DNA from: JABFXC01 sp045804265
Lineage (GTDB): Bacteria; Gemmatimonadota; Gemmatimonadetes; Gemmatimonadales; Gemmatimonadaceae
Length of the DNA: 16,880 bases
Direction of reading: 5' to 3'
Assembly (NCBI GenBank): GCA_045804265.1
Contig: JBJMNK010000150.1
Span: 1-16,880 of the forward strand
Position 1 is the first letter of the stretch. The number at the start of each line of letters is the position of its first letter. The position numbers were made by a program, and so were the translations under genes. The notes below the pieces were generated by a model that saw nothing but the letters and a program-made list of their open reading frames with translations, was not told the DNA's origin and searched no databases. Positions 1 through 6,013 of this stretch are shown piece by piece.

Positions 1-262
1 CCCCGGATCTCCTTGATTTGTTACCCGCAGGGCGGGTCTGAAGCGTGACGCCGCAGAAGGGGCAGAAGAACACCGCCTGCTTGAACCAGCCAAGCCCGTC
101 GGGTGTCTCGGCTACACCGACCGCCGTATAGAGGACCCCGTTCGTCTCAACGCATAGCAGTTTGGTGAGGCCGTGGTTCATGGCGTGTTCCATATCGCTG
201 CAACACGTACCGAGTGGCTTGCGCTGGGGCGAGGCCTGGCCGGATTTGCGGAAGAGGGACAT
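1..262 (-). CDS. Partial cassette protein with zinc-ribbon-like CPFCG motif
   Basis: This ORF is missing from simple ORF lists because it leaves the window at its 3' end; 87 codons are visible. It begins MSLFRKSGQASPQRKP, has an early Cys-Cys pair followed by an acidic and His-containing stretch (CCSDMEHAMNHG), and near the end of the visible part a CPFCG motif. The two cysteine pairs suggest a small metal-binding fold, but this is inference. The ATG lies 19 bases inside the cassette boundary of the first attC site, which is usual for cassette genes. No Shine-Dalgarno sequence is evident. I do not recognise the family. It is the only visible cassette with paired metal-ligand-like cysteines. 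Confidence 0.7.
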   Translation of the reverse strand, partial: MSLFRKSGQASPQRKPLGTCCSDMEHAMNHGLTKLLCVETNGVLYTAVGVAETPDGLGWFKQAVFFCPFCGVTLQTRPAGNKSRRSG

Positions 263-280
263 CTGTAATTGGTCGGTGCG

Positions 281-377
281 ATCTAACGCCTAGAGCTAAG
301 CTGCAAAGCACGCTTCATAAATGCGAGCGCAGCGAGCTACAGAAAAGGTGCTTTGTCAGCTTCAGCGATCGTTAGGC
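281..377 (-). repeat. attC site 1
   Basis: Outer cores are ATCTAAC (281-287) and GTTAGGC (371-377). The inner arms are AGCTAAGCTGCAA on the left and TTGTCAGCTTCAGC on the right, which pair except for two extra bases on the right arm. The stem continues into the variable part as CAAAGCAC with GTGCTTTG. The right core also supplies the TAA stop of the cassette gene ending at 372. Confidence 0.9.
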
Positions 378-788
378 CGCAGCCGGTCTGGCGCGCCGCG
401 CCTCTCGCCGCCACGCCCAGCGGAGATAGAGCGCGTGCGGCACCCCGTACACGATTCCATGGATAATCGGCGACCTCACTCCGGCCGGGCCGGGGTCGAC
501 TAGCCCGACGCCAGCACCGGCCAGCGCCCCCCACACGGGGAGCAGCGCCAAGAACCACCATCGCTTCACCGTTTGCCCACGCCGGTGGAACACGACGGCG
601 ATCCCCCCCACGGGGGCCGCATACAACGCGAGGATGACGAGCGCGCTTCCCGCAGTGCGGGCCACCTGGCTCCAGCTACCGTCCATGAGACGAAACAGCA
701 CCGCCGTCAATCCGAGCACGAACGCACTCGCGATCACTTGGGCGACTTGGGCGAATGTTGTATGGGCACTCCGCTCAATTGGCGACAT
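372..788 (-). CDS. Cassette-encoded membrane protein of 138 aa
   Basis: The chosen start reads MSPIERSAHTTFAQ; a longer ORF from 851 would begin inside attC site 2, so it is rejected. The protein has four probable membrane helices near residues 13-33, 46-67, 77-97 and 107-123. It ends in an arginine-rich tail followed by Pro-Ala-Ala-Ala, which predicts the tail is cytoplasmic. The stop codon TAA is part of the attC core (GCCTAAC on the coding strand). I do not recognise the family. It is the largest cassette product in the array. Confidence 0.75.
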   Translation of the reverse strand: MSPIERSAHTTFAQVAQVIASAFVLGLTAVLFRLMDGSWSQVARTAGSALVILALYAAPVGGIAVVFHRRGQTVKRWWFLALLPVWGALAGAGVGLVDPGPAGVRSPIIHGIVYGVPHALYLRWAWRREARRARPAAA

Positions 789-820
789 CGTTTTCGGTTC
801 TGCGAGTAACTGAGGCTGCG

Positions 821-917
821 GCCTAACGCCTAGAGCTAAGCTGCAACGCACGCCTCATAGTGCGAGCGGCGCGAGCATTCATTGATCGTGCGTTGTCAGC
901 TTCAGCGATCGTTAGGT
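821..917 (-). repeat. attC site 2
   Basis: Outer cores are GCCTAAC (821-827) and GTTAGGT (911-917). The arms are the same as in the other sites. The variable stem is CAACGCACG with CGTGCGTTG, a perfect 9-bp pairing that differs from its neighbours on both sides of the stem. Confidence 0.9.
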
Positions 918-952
918 GGCTGCGCATCGCCCGGGCGAGTGTCCTGCCGAAT

Positions 953-1081
953 CTAGTGGCGCGCTCGGGTACGCCGCCACATGAAGAGGCTGAGCACCAC
1001 AAAAATCACCACTAGCAGTGGCATCCAGCTGCCAGATGCTCGGGTGACCACGTGGCGGGTAACGAGTATGGTGTCTTGCAT
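953..1081 (-). CDS. Cassette-encoded 42-aa single-pass membrane peptide
   Basis: This is the only credible ORF in the cassette between attC sites 2 and 3, and it is shorter than usual ORF cut-offs. From ATG at 1081 it begins MQDTILVTRHVVTR. Its only hydrophobic segment is near residues 19-35 (WMPLLVVIFVVLSLFMW), followed by the basic tail RRTRARH. That fits an N-out, C-in single-pass protein. An in-frame GTG at 1111, which overlaps the attC core itself, would add ten residues. No family is recognised. A cassette of about 190 bp would otherwise carry nothing. Confidence 0.6.
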   Translation of the reverse strand: MQDTILVTRHVVTRASGSWMPLLVVIFVVLSLFMWRRTRARH

Positions 1082-1109
1082 ACGGCGCCGTGTGAGGGAG
1101 TCCGTGGCC

Positions 1110-1206
1110 ACCTAACGCCTAGAGCTAAGCTGCAAGGACTGCCAAATAGTTGTGAGCGCAGCGAACAACAATAACGAGGCCTTGTCAGCTTCAGCGATCG
1201 TTAGGA
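1110..1206 (-). repeat. attC site 3
   Basis: Outer cores are ACCTAAC (1110-1116) and GTTAGGA (1200-1206); the last base departs from the GTTRRRY consensus. The inner arms match the other five sites. The variable stem starts CAAGG with CCTTG, followed by one mismatch and two more pairs. Confidence 0.88.
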
Positions 1207-1219
1207 CGCGATCGCCACA

Positions 1220-1468
1220 TTACTCGGCTTCCGGCGTGATGTTGAACTTGCCACCCCGGTTATCCACGGCCACGATTGTGCCTTCGCGAATCCGCAGTTT
1301 GGTCGCGAGCCAAGGCAGGATTTCCACGACCAGCTCGTCGTCCTCAATCCGGCCGATTCCGCGCGCAGCGGCGGCGAGTTGTGCCCCACCCTCGGCGGTC
1401 GGGATCCGCAGCACGAGCTTTCCCTCGACGAGTTCGACCGGCCCGCTCAGTGACGTGATCTCATCCAT
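1220..1468 (-). CDS. Cassette-encoded soluble protein of 82 aa
   Basis: It reads MDEITSLSGPVELVEGKLVL at the start and ends GGKFNITPEAE. The composition is balanced and acidic, with no membrane segment, and the pattern of alternating short beta strands suggests a compact folded domain. The phrase LRIREGTIVAVDN resembles the hairpin of AbrB/SpoVT-type beta barrels; this is a resemblance by eye, not an assignment. The gene occupies nearly the whole cassette, ending 13 bases from the attC core. It is the only cassette product that looks clearly soluble and complete. Confidence 0.8.
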   Translation of the reverse strand: MDEITSLSGPVELVEGKLVLRIPTAEGGAQLAAAARGIGRIEDDELVVEILPWLATKLRIREGTIVAVDNRGGKFNITPEAE

Positions 1469-1496
1469 GCTTGGTCGGGTGACGGGAACCGAGTCG

Positions 1497-1593
1497 GCCT
1501 AACGCCTAGAGCTAAGCTGCAAGGACTGTCTCATAATTGTACGCGAAGCGCACCTCCGTAAAGAGGCCTTGTCAGCTTCAGCGATCGTTAGGT
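1497..1593 (-). repeat. attC site 4
   Basis: Outer cores are GCCTAAC (1497-1503) and GTTAGGT (1587-1593), with standard arms. The terminal hairpin contains CGC-GAA-GCG. The right core supplies the TAA of the cassette gene ending at 1588. Confidence 0.9.
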
Positions 1594-1857
1594 GGCAGGC
1601 GGCGGTGGATCGGTCGCTGGCGGTTGCTGATCGCCAGGATGGTCTTCGGGGCGGACGATCCCATGCGTCTGGTCGAAGGCCAATCCATTGCCGAGCAAGC
1701 CAAACCCCCTGTAGCGTGATTGCCTGCTGGGATGCTTGGGCCCCTGTGAATCCCAATCGCCGGTCGTTATCCGCCGTCTCTCGAAACGCTTGGCGGCGAC
1801 CCAAAGCGTGGGAATGCCGATGGCCAGTAGGATGCCTAGTCTGATCAGAAGAACCAT
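1588..1857 (-). CDS. Cassette-encoded 89-aa protein with N-terminal membrane anchor
   Basis: It begins MVLLIRLGILLAIGIPTLWV, a single hydrophobic segment that could be an anchor or uncleaved signal. The remainder is hydrophilic and rich in Arg, Gly, Asp and Pro, and ends PPPPAT before a TAA that lies in the attC core. A different frame is also open across this cassette but it runs through both flanking attC sites and is discarded. No family is recognised. The low-complexity C-terminus leaves some doubt that this is a functional gene. Confidence 0.55.
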   Translation of the reverse strand: MVLLIRLGILLAIGIPTLWVAAKRFERRRITTGDWDSQGPKHPSRQSRYRGFGLLGNGLAFDQTHGIVRPEDHPGDQQPPATDPPPPAT

Positions 1858-1877
1858 GGTCGCGATCCGTGTTGTCC

Positions 1878-1974
1878 ACCTAACGCCTGGAGCTAAGCTG
1901 CAAAGCTTGCCTCAGAAATGCGCGCGAAGCGCGCTTCAGTAATGAAGCTTTGTCAGCTTCAGCGATCGTTAGGC
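1878..1974 (-). repeat. attC site 5
   Basis: Outer cores are ACCTAAC (1878-1884) and GTTAGGC (1968-1974). One base of the left spacer differs from the others (CCTGGA instead of CCTAGA). The variable stem CAAAGCTT pairs perfectly with AAGCTTTG, and the tip is a perfect hairpin, GCGCGC-GAA-GCGCGC. Confidence 0.9.
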
Positions 1975-1988
1975 TGCGGGCGCAGGTA

Positions 1989-2240
1989 TCACTGACGGCG
2001 AGAATGCGCATGCACACTCAGAATGCCAAACGCAAGAAATCCAATGACTGCACCAAACAACAAGACCCACGGCAAGCCGACAACAGCGAGAAGCTGCAGA
2101 TCGGGCGGAGCCGCGGTTGAAGCGCTGGTGGCTTGACGCCTCTGCACGACCCAGAGCAGGACCGCTGTTCCCGCGAGTCCCCCAATCAGTCCGATGATCG
2201 CTGCCCGCAACGCCAGGTTTGGAGAGGAAGCTCGTTCCAT
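1989..2240 (-). CDS. Cassette-encoded 83-aa protein with two membrane helices
   Basis: The start codon lies 22 bases inside the cassette boundary. Two hydrophobic helices are seen near residues 12-32 and 49-74, joined by a short loop rich in Ala, Ser, Thr and Pro; the C-terminus is HAHSRRQ. The layout is that of a helical hairpin with both ends in the cytoplasm. No family is recognised. The stop is 14 bases from the attC core. Confidence 0.75.
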   Translation of the reverse strand: MERASSPNLALRAAIIGLIGGLAGTAVLLWVVQRRQATSASTAAPPDLQLLAVVGLPWVLLFGAVIGFLAFGILSVHAHSRRQ

Positions 2241-2261
2241 TCGTGTTTGAACTTCGTTGCG

Positions 2262-2358
2262 GCCTAACGCCTAGAGCTAAGCTGCAAGGCTTGCCGAATA
2301 ATTGTACGCGAAGCGCACCTCAGTAAAGAAGCCTTGTCAGCTTAAGCGATCGTTAGGT
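2262..2358 (-). repeat. attC site 6 (first site of the array)
   Basis: Outer cores are GCCTAAC (2262-2268) and GTTAGGT (2352-2358). The right arm carries one substitution (CTTAAGCG where the other five have CTTCAGCG), changing one of the two unpaired positions. The variable stem CAAGGCTT pairs perfectly with AAGCCTTG. Confidence 0.9.
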
Positions 2359-2634
2359 GGCAGCTCGCCGATCCTGGCGGCGCTGCCAGAGCCAGACCAC
2401 CGTCAGTAGCGCGGGCGGTCCCACGAGCACGCCGAGGACGAGCCACCCGTTCAGCGCGATACTGTAGGTTGGGCCAATGACCGGACCGGCCGTATGGCCC
2501 GTGGTGGTCGGCGTCGGTGCTGGGTGCGCGTGTGTGTACGCGATCGCCAAGCCGAGGGCCGCGCCGCAGGCCAGGACTAACCATAGCACCCACGCGGCGG
2601 TGACCCGCCAACCCGTCCACTCCCGAATACTCAT
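2353..2634 (-). CDS. Cassette-encoded 93-aa protein with two membrane helices
   Basis: This is the first cassette of the array. The start chosen is the ATG reading MSIREWTGWR; an upstream TTG would place the start across the recombination core at 2650-2656 and is less likely. Helices lie near residues 11-33 and 60-83, separated by a loop of Pro, Thr and His, and the tail QRRQDRRAAT is basic. Topology resembles that of the 83-aa neighbour, although the sequences do not look alike. The TAA stop is part of the attC core. In integrons the first cassette is the one nearest the array promoter and is normally the best expressed. Confidence 0.75.
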   Translation of the reverse strand: MSIREWTGWRVTAAWVLWLVLACGAALGLAIAYTHAHPAPTPTTTGHTAGPVIGPTYSIALNGWLVLGVLVGPPALLTVVWLWQRRQDRRAAT

Positions 2635-2649
2635 TGAAGGCTTGGGTCC

Positions 2650-2710
2650 ACCTAACGGCAATTAGACAGAACGATCTAATGTGCAATAGTCGCACGACCT
2701 GCGACCTAAC
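2650..2710 (-). other. Array boundary, candidate attI or attI remnant
   Basis: The first cassette begins at GTTAGGT on the minus strand (2650-2656). What lies upstream is not an attC site, as expected for the attI side. A second GTTAGGT lies in the same orientation at 2704-2710, 54 bases upstream. Between them are two small inverted repeats: ATTAGA with TCTAAT (2661-2680) and GTGC with GCAC (2681-2695). A weak promoter-like pair on the minus strand (TTGCAC, 17 bases, AATTGC) could drive the array. Assignment as attI is inference from position only. Confidence 0.45.
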
Positions 2711-2886
2711 GCTTCCAGAGTTTACATCTTGTATCGCTGCGTAAGTCTATGTCCGGCGAGACTGTTCGTCTGGACTCGACTAGAATAACGCATGGCAGGA
2801 GACTGCGCGGTGGAGTGCTCCAACCATACTTTGCATCACGCCGCCAGTCGTCCGTGCCACACGCAATGCCAACGCGCCTGTCTCGT
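2711..2886. other. Intergenic stretch without recognisable gene
   Basis: It separates the array boundary from the next minus-strand gene. No integrase fragment, attC site or long hairpin is visible. Open frames here are out of register with the neighbouring gene and lack plausible composition. Confidence 0.5.
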
Positions 2887-3423
2887 TCACGCACTCGCGT
2901 CGCCACTGCGCGGAAGCGACCGTGCACCCGGCTCGCCGAGCCGAGCGCGGGCCGGCATCCGCGCTAGTGCAACCAGACCGGCCGCCAGCCCGCTGCCCGC
3001 CGCGGCGACTGCGCCCAGCAGCCGAATGGGAAGTCCATGAATGCCGCCGGCTCCGGACAGGATACCGAGAGCCGTGGCGGCCACCGTAGCCAGTGGCAAC
3101 GCGATCGATGCGACAGCTCCAAACGCGGCCGCGTTCCCCGGAGTGGGGAGCGCATCGGTGCGACGCCACGTCGATCGGCGCTGACCGATCACGATCAACG
3201 CGAGTGCGAAGCAGACGCCGGCCAGCATGCCCCACGGCGCCACGATGATCGCGCCGCGTAGCGCGACGACCCAGGTCGACGGCGTCACGTCCCGGCCGCC
3301 GATGACCACTTTGGTGACATGCACAGTCGACCAGCGCCATACGGCGTAGCCCGCACCCACCATCGCGAATGCGGCGCCCCAGACAAGGGCCATCCCCACG
3401 ATGCCTCGCACCCGTCGCAGCAT
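2887..3423 (-). CDS. Four-helix membrane protein, 178 aa, unknown family
   Basis: The start is the ATG reading MLRRVRGIVGMALVWG; a GGAGGAG ribosome binding site lies 12 bases upstream, and the longer frame to 3720 lacks plausible protein character. Hydrophobic helices are near residues 7-28, 57-80, 98-122 and 134-155. The first loop (residues 31-52) is polar and includes VVIGGRDVTPST. The tail from about 156 is basic and disordered. It has the same strand as the cassette array, but no attC site follows it, so it is probably chromosomal or a fixed former cassette. No function can be assigned. Confidence 0.65.
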   Translation of the reverse strand: MLRRVRGIVGMALVWGAAFAMVGAGYAVWRWSTVHVTKVVIGGRDVTPSTWVVALRGAIIVAPWGMLAGVCFALALIVIGQRRSTWRRTDALPTPGNAAAFGAVASIALPLATVAATALGILSGAGGIHGLPIRLLGAVAAAGSGLAAGLVALARMPARARLGEPGARSLPRSGDASA

Positions 3424-3738
3424 GACGTACACGCGCTCCTCCGTGCCGGGGTTTCGTCCCTTCAGCACCTCGCACACCGCAAGATCTACGCTTCGAGAAT
3501 TCGGATTGTCAGCGGGCCCGACGCAGCCTGTCTGACGCGCGATCGATTGCGTAAAGTTGCTCACGGCGAAGGCCGGCTGCGCCGTGCGAGCACGATGTGC
3601 CTGCGCCGGCCATCCAGCAAACGGTGCCAGGCTTGCTCCCGTTAGGCAGTCGCCAGCCAACCTATGGCCAACAACAAACAAGAACCGGCGGCCGATTACT
3701 CGGCCGCCAGTCTGAATCATCGTCCTGCAGCACTCCGC
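3424..3738. other. Intergenic stretch with one dispersed octamer and one terminator
   Basis: This 315-base gap between two minus-strand genes contains CGTTAGGC at 3640-3647 and the terminator hairpin at 3687-3708. I searched the bases before 3640 for a partner core and arms of an attC site and found none. Nothing else stands out. Confidence 0.5.
3668..3708 (-). terminator. Intrinsic terminator of the DUF5684-like gene
   Basis: GGCGGCCGA (3687-3695) and TCGGCCGCC (3700-3708) form a perfect 9-bp stem with a TTAC loop. Read on the minus strand, the stem is followed by a T-rich run (GGTTCTTGTTTGTTGTTGG). It lies about 30 bases after the stop at 3739, the right place and strand. Confidence 0.8.
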
Positions 3739-4140
3739 TTACGCCGTTCTCGCCACCGGCTGCGCGTCGCCCCACGCCAGCATCGGATAGAAGATGAATG
3801 GCAGGATCGTCAGGCCGATCCCGAAGCCGGCGCCACGATTGAATCGCTCCGCGACACCGATCGAGATGACGAACAGCGCGACGACATTCAGGAGCGGGAC
3901 GAACATCGCCAGCACCCACCAGCCCGACACGCGGCCGATCCGGGTCAGCACGTAGGTGTTGTAGATCGGGATCAGGATCGCCCATCCGGGCTCGCCCGCG
4001 CGCTCATACACACGCCACATCGCGATGAGCACCAGCAGGACAAACGCGAGGATCATCAGCGACGCCGTGCTGGACATCGTCGTCGCCGCCTGTTGGCTCG
4101 CGAAGTCGCCTGCAGCCTGCGCAAAAACGGGGATCGTCAT
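3739..4140 (-). CDS. DUF5684-like small membrane protein, 133 aa
   Basis: The start reads MTIPVFAQAAGDF; a longer frame to 4233 has no plausible protein character. Hydrophobic segments lie near residues 25-43, 73-95 and 107-121. Between the first two is RVYERAGEPGWAILIPIYNT, the hallmark of a widespread family of small membrane proteins (DUF5684, sometimes annotated as signal peptidase-like without catalytic residues). A second ATG at residue 22 (MSSTASLM) is a possible alternative start. Function in the family is not established. It is divergent from the amidase gene and has its own terminator. Confidence 0.8.
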   Translation of the reverse strand: MTIPVFAQAAGDFASQQAATTMSSTASLMILAFVLLVLIAMWRVYERAGEPGWAILIPIYNTYVLTRIGRVSGWWVLAMFVPLLNVVALFVISIGVAERFNRGAGFGIGLTILPFIFYPMLAWGDAQPVARTA

Positions 4141-4277
4141 CGTGCCTCGTGTCGTTGGGGGGGACTGCACGGTGCAGCGCTCGCGCGGGCTGGTTGCGGC
4201 CTCTCGCCCGCGATGGCACCTTCGACCGGTCACCCGGATCGCCGGTGGTCACTCACTTCTGCTTCGCCAACTACTAC

Positions 4278-6011
4278 ATGAAAGACGAATCTGTCCATCC
4301 GGAGTCAAAACAGGACGTCTCGCGCCGCTCCTTCGTCGGTGCGGTCCTCGCCACCGGGGCGCTCGCCGCTGCCGGGGCCGCACTGCCGGCAATCGCGGTC
4401 GCCGAGCCTGACGGTGCCGGCGCCGCCGCCCGGCGCGCGAGCGCTGCGTCGTCGCCCGTCGCGCCTAACGGCGCTGCGTCCGCGCTCGACGAAGCGACGA
4501 TCGCTGACCTCCAGCGCATGATCGCGAGCGGACAGTACACCTCACGCTCGCTCTGCGAGGCATACCTCGCGCGCATCGCCGAGATCGACAAGGCCGGACC
4601 CACGCTCCGCGCCGTGATCGAGCTCAATCCGGATGCGCTCACCATCGCCGATTCGCTCGACGCCGAGCGCAAGGCAGGGAAGTCACGCGGCCCGCTGCAC
4701 GGCATTCCGGTTCTCATCAAGGACAACATCGCCACCGCCGATGCGATGCAGACGACGGCAGGGTCGCTCGTCCTCGTCGGCGTCAAGCCGCCGCGCGACT
4801 CGGCTGTCGCCGCCAGGCTGCGTGCCGCCGGCGCGGTCATACTCGGCAAGACGAACCTGAGCGAGTGGGCGAACTTCCGTTCGACGCATTCGTCGTCGGG
4901 GTGGTCGGGACGCGGCGGGCAGACGCGCAATCCATACGCGCTCGATCGCACGCCATCGGGGTCGAGCTCGGGCTCGGGGAGTGCGGTCGCGGCCAGCCTC
5001 TGCGCCGTCGCGATCGGAACGGAGACCGATGGCTCGGTCACCTCGCCCGCTGCAGCAGCTTCGCTCGTCGGGATCAAGCCAACCGTCGGTCTCGTCAGCC
5101 GCTCGGGAATCGTCCCGATCTCGCACACGCAGGACACTGCCGGCCCGATGGCGCGCACGGTCACCGACGCCGCAATCCTCCTCAGCGCGATCGCCGGCGT
5201 GGACGCGACCGATCGCGCGACGACTGCCGCGACGGCGCACGTCGAGCGTGACTACACAAAGTTTCTCGACGCTGACGGCCTGCGTGGCGCGCGCATCGGC
5301 ATCGCCCGAAAGAATTACGCCGGTTATCACTATCCCACCGACGACATCCTCAAGGCCTCGCTCGACGTGATGCGCGCGCAGGGCGCGACGATCGTCGACC
5401 CGGCCGACATCCCCACCGCCGGGAAGTTCGGCGACATGGAGTTCGACGTCCTGCTCTATGAGTTCAAGACCGACCTCGAGGCGTACCTCGCCGAGTGGGC
5501 GCCTAACGCGCCGGCGAAGACGATGGCGGCGCTGATCGAATGGAACAAGGCCCACGCAGCGGAGGAGATGCCGTACTTCAGGCAGGAGATCTTCGAGATG
5601 TCGGCGAAGAAGGGACCGCTCTCGTCGGCCGGGTACAAGAAGGCGATGCGCGCGCGCGTCCTCGCGGGGCCGCGGGGGATCGACGCCGTCATGAAGGCGC
5701 ACAAGCTCGACGCGCTCGTCGCGCCGACGCAGGGGCCGGCCGCGCTCACGGATCTCGTCTACGGTGATCCGAACCAGGGCGGTAGCTTCACCTCTCCGGC
5801 CGCGGTCGCGGGCTATCCGCACATCACCGTTCCCGCGGGCTTCGTGTTCGGTCTTCCGGTCGGCGTGTCGTTCGTTGGCGGGGCATGGAGCGAGCCGACG
5901 CTGCTCAAGCTCGCGTACTCGTTCGAGCAGGCGACGAAGGCACGCCGTGCGCCGACGTTCGCCGCGTCGGCGGCGACGGGGACCGCGCCATCAGGCACTC
6001 CAGCGCGTTAG
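4278..6011 (+). CDS. Tat-exported amidase of the amidase signature family, 577 aa
   Basis: Amidase signature enzymes hydrolyse amide bonds with a Ser-cisSer-Lys triad. Here the lysine is K148 (GIPVLIKDN), the cis-serine lies in GSSSGSGSA (residues 228-236), and the nucleophile is S253 in GTETDGS, followed by GIKPTVGLVSRSG. The start reading MKDESVHPES places a twin-arginine motif SRRSFVG at residues 15-21 before a hydrophobic Ala-rich segment, so the enzyme is predicted to be exported folded; the longer frame from 4149 would bury this signal. Length is normal for the family including its leader. The substrate cannot be read from sequence. The next gene starts two bases after the stop, so the two are probably co-transcribed. 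Confidence 0.92.
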   Translation: MKDESVHPESKQDVSRRSFVGAVLATGALAAAGAALPAIAVAEPDGAGAAARRASAASSPVAPNGAASALDEATIADLQRMIASGQYTSRSLCEAYLARIAEIDKAGPTLRAVIELNPDALTIADSLDAERKAGKSRGPLHGIPVLIKDNIATADAMQTTAGSLVLVGVKPPRDSAVAARLRAAGAVILGKTNLSEWANFRSTHSSSGWSGRGGQTRNPYALDRTPSGSSSGSGSAVAASLCAVAIGTETDGSVTSPAAAASLVGIKPTVGLVSRSGIVPISHTQDTAGPMARTVTDAAILLSAIAGVDATDRATTAATAHVERDYTKFLDADGLRGARIGIARKNYAGYHYPTDDILKASLDVMRAQGATIVDPADIPTAGKFGDMEFDVLLYEFKTDLEAYLAEWAPNAPAKTMAALIEWNKAHAAEEMPYFRQEIFEMSAKKGPLSSAGYKKAMRARVLAGPRGIDAVMKAHKLDALVAPTQGPAALTDLVYGDPNQGGSFTSPAAVAGYPHITVPAGFVFGLPVGVSFVGGAWSEPTLLKLAYSFEQATKARRAPTFAASAATGTAPSGTPAR

Positions 6012-6013
6012 GC

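Larger units (their letters stand above)
1..2656 (-). mobile_element. Integron gene cassette array (six attC sites, no integrase seen)
   Basis: Six 97-bp attC sites recur at intervals of 290-540 bp, each followed on the minus strand by one short ORF. Cassettes are read right to left, so the first cassette is the one ending at 2353 and the array runs off the left edge. The near-identity of all attC sites is what is known of sedentary chromosomal integrons, where attC sites are species-like, rather than of mobile integrons with mixed attC sites. No tyrosine recombinase gene is present in the following 14 kb, so this is either a cluster of attC sites lacking an integrase or the integrase lies outside. 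Base composition looks less GC-rich than in the chromosomal genes to the right. Confidence 0.9.

Noticed and set aside
281..2358. Regularly recurring repeats that could suggest a CRISPR array
   Set aside because: The repeats are 97 bp, imperfectly palindromic, and separated by 190-450 bp segments with open reading frames. That is the layout of attC sites and cassettes, not of CRISPR repeats and spacers.
2650..2710. A seventh attC site
   Set aside because: The two cores are in direct, not inverted, orientation and the inner arms common to the other six are absent.
2780..3475. Alternative 231-residue frame over the membrane gene
   Set aside because: Its product is rich in Arg, Gly and His with no hydrophobic pattern, while the overlapping frame gives four clean helices and has a ribosome binding site.
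3481..3647. Degenerate attC site ending in the GTTAGGC at 3641
   Set aside because: No partner core or paired arms are found in the preceding 160 bases; it is better explained as a copy of the dispersed octamer.
4683..5822. Long minus-strand open frame opposite the amidase
   Set aside because: Arg-rich shadow of a GC-rich gene; the plus strand carries all catalytic motifs of a known family.
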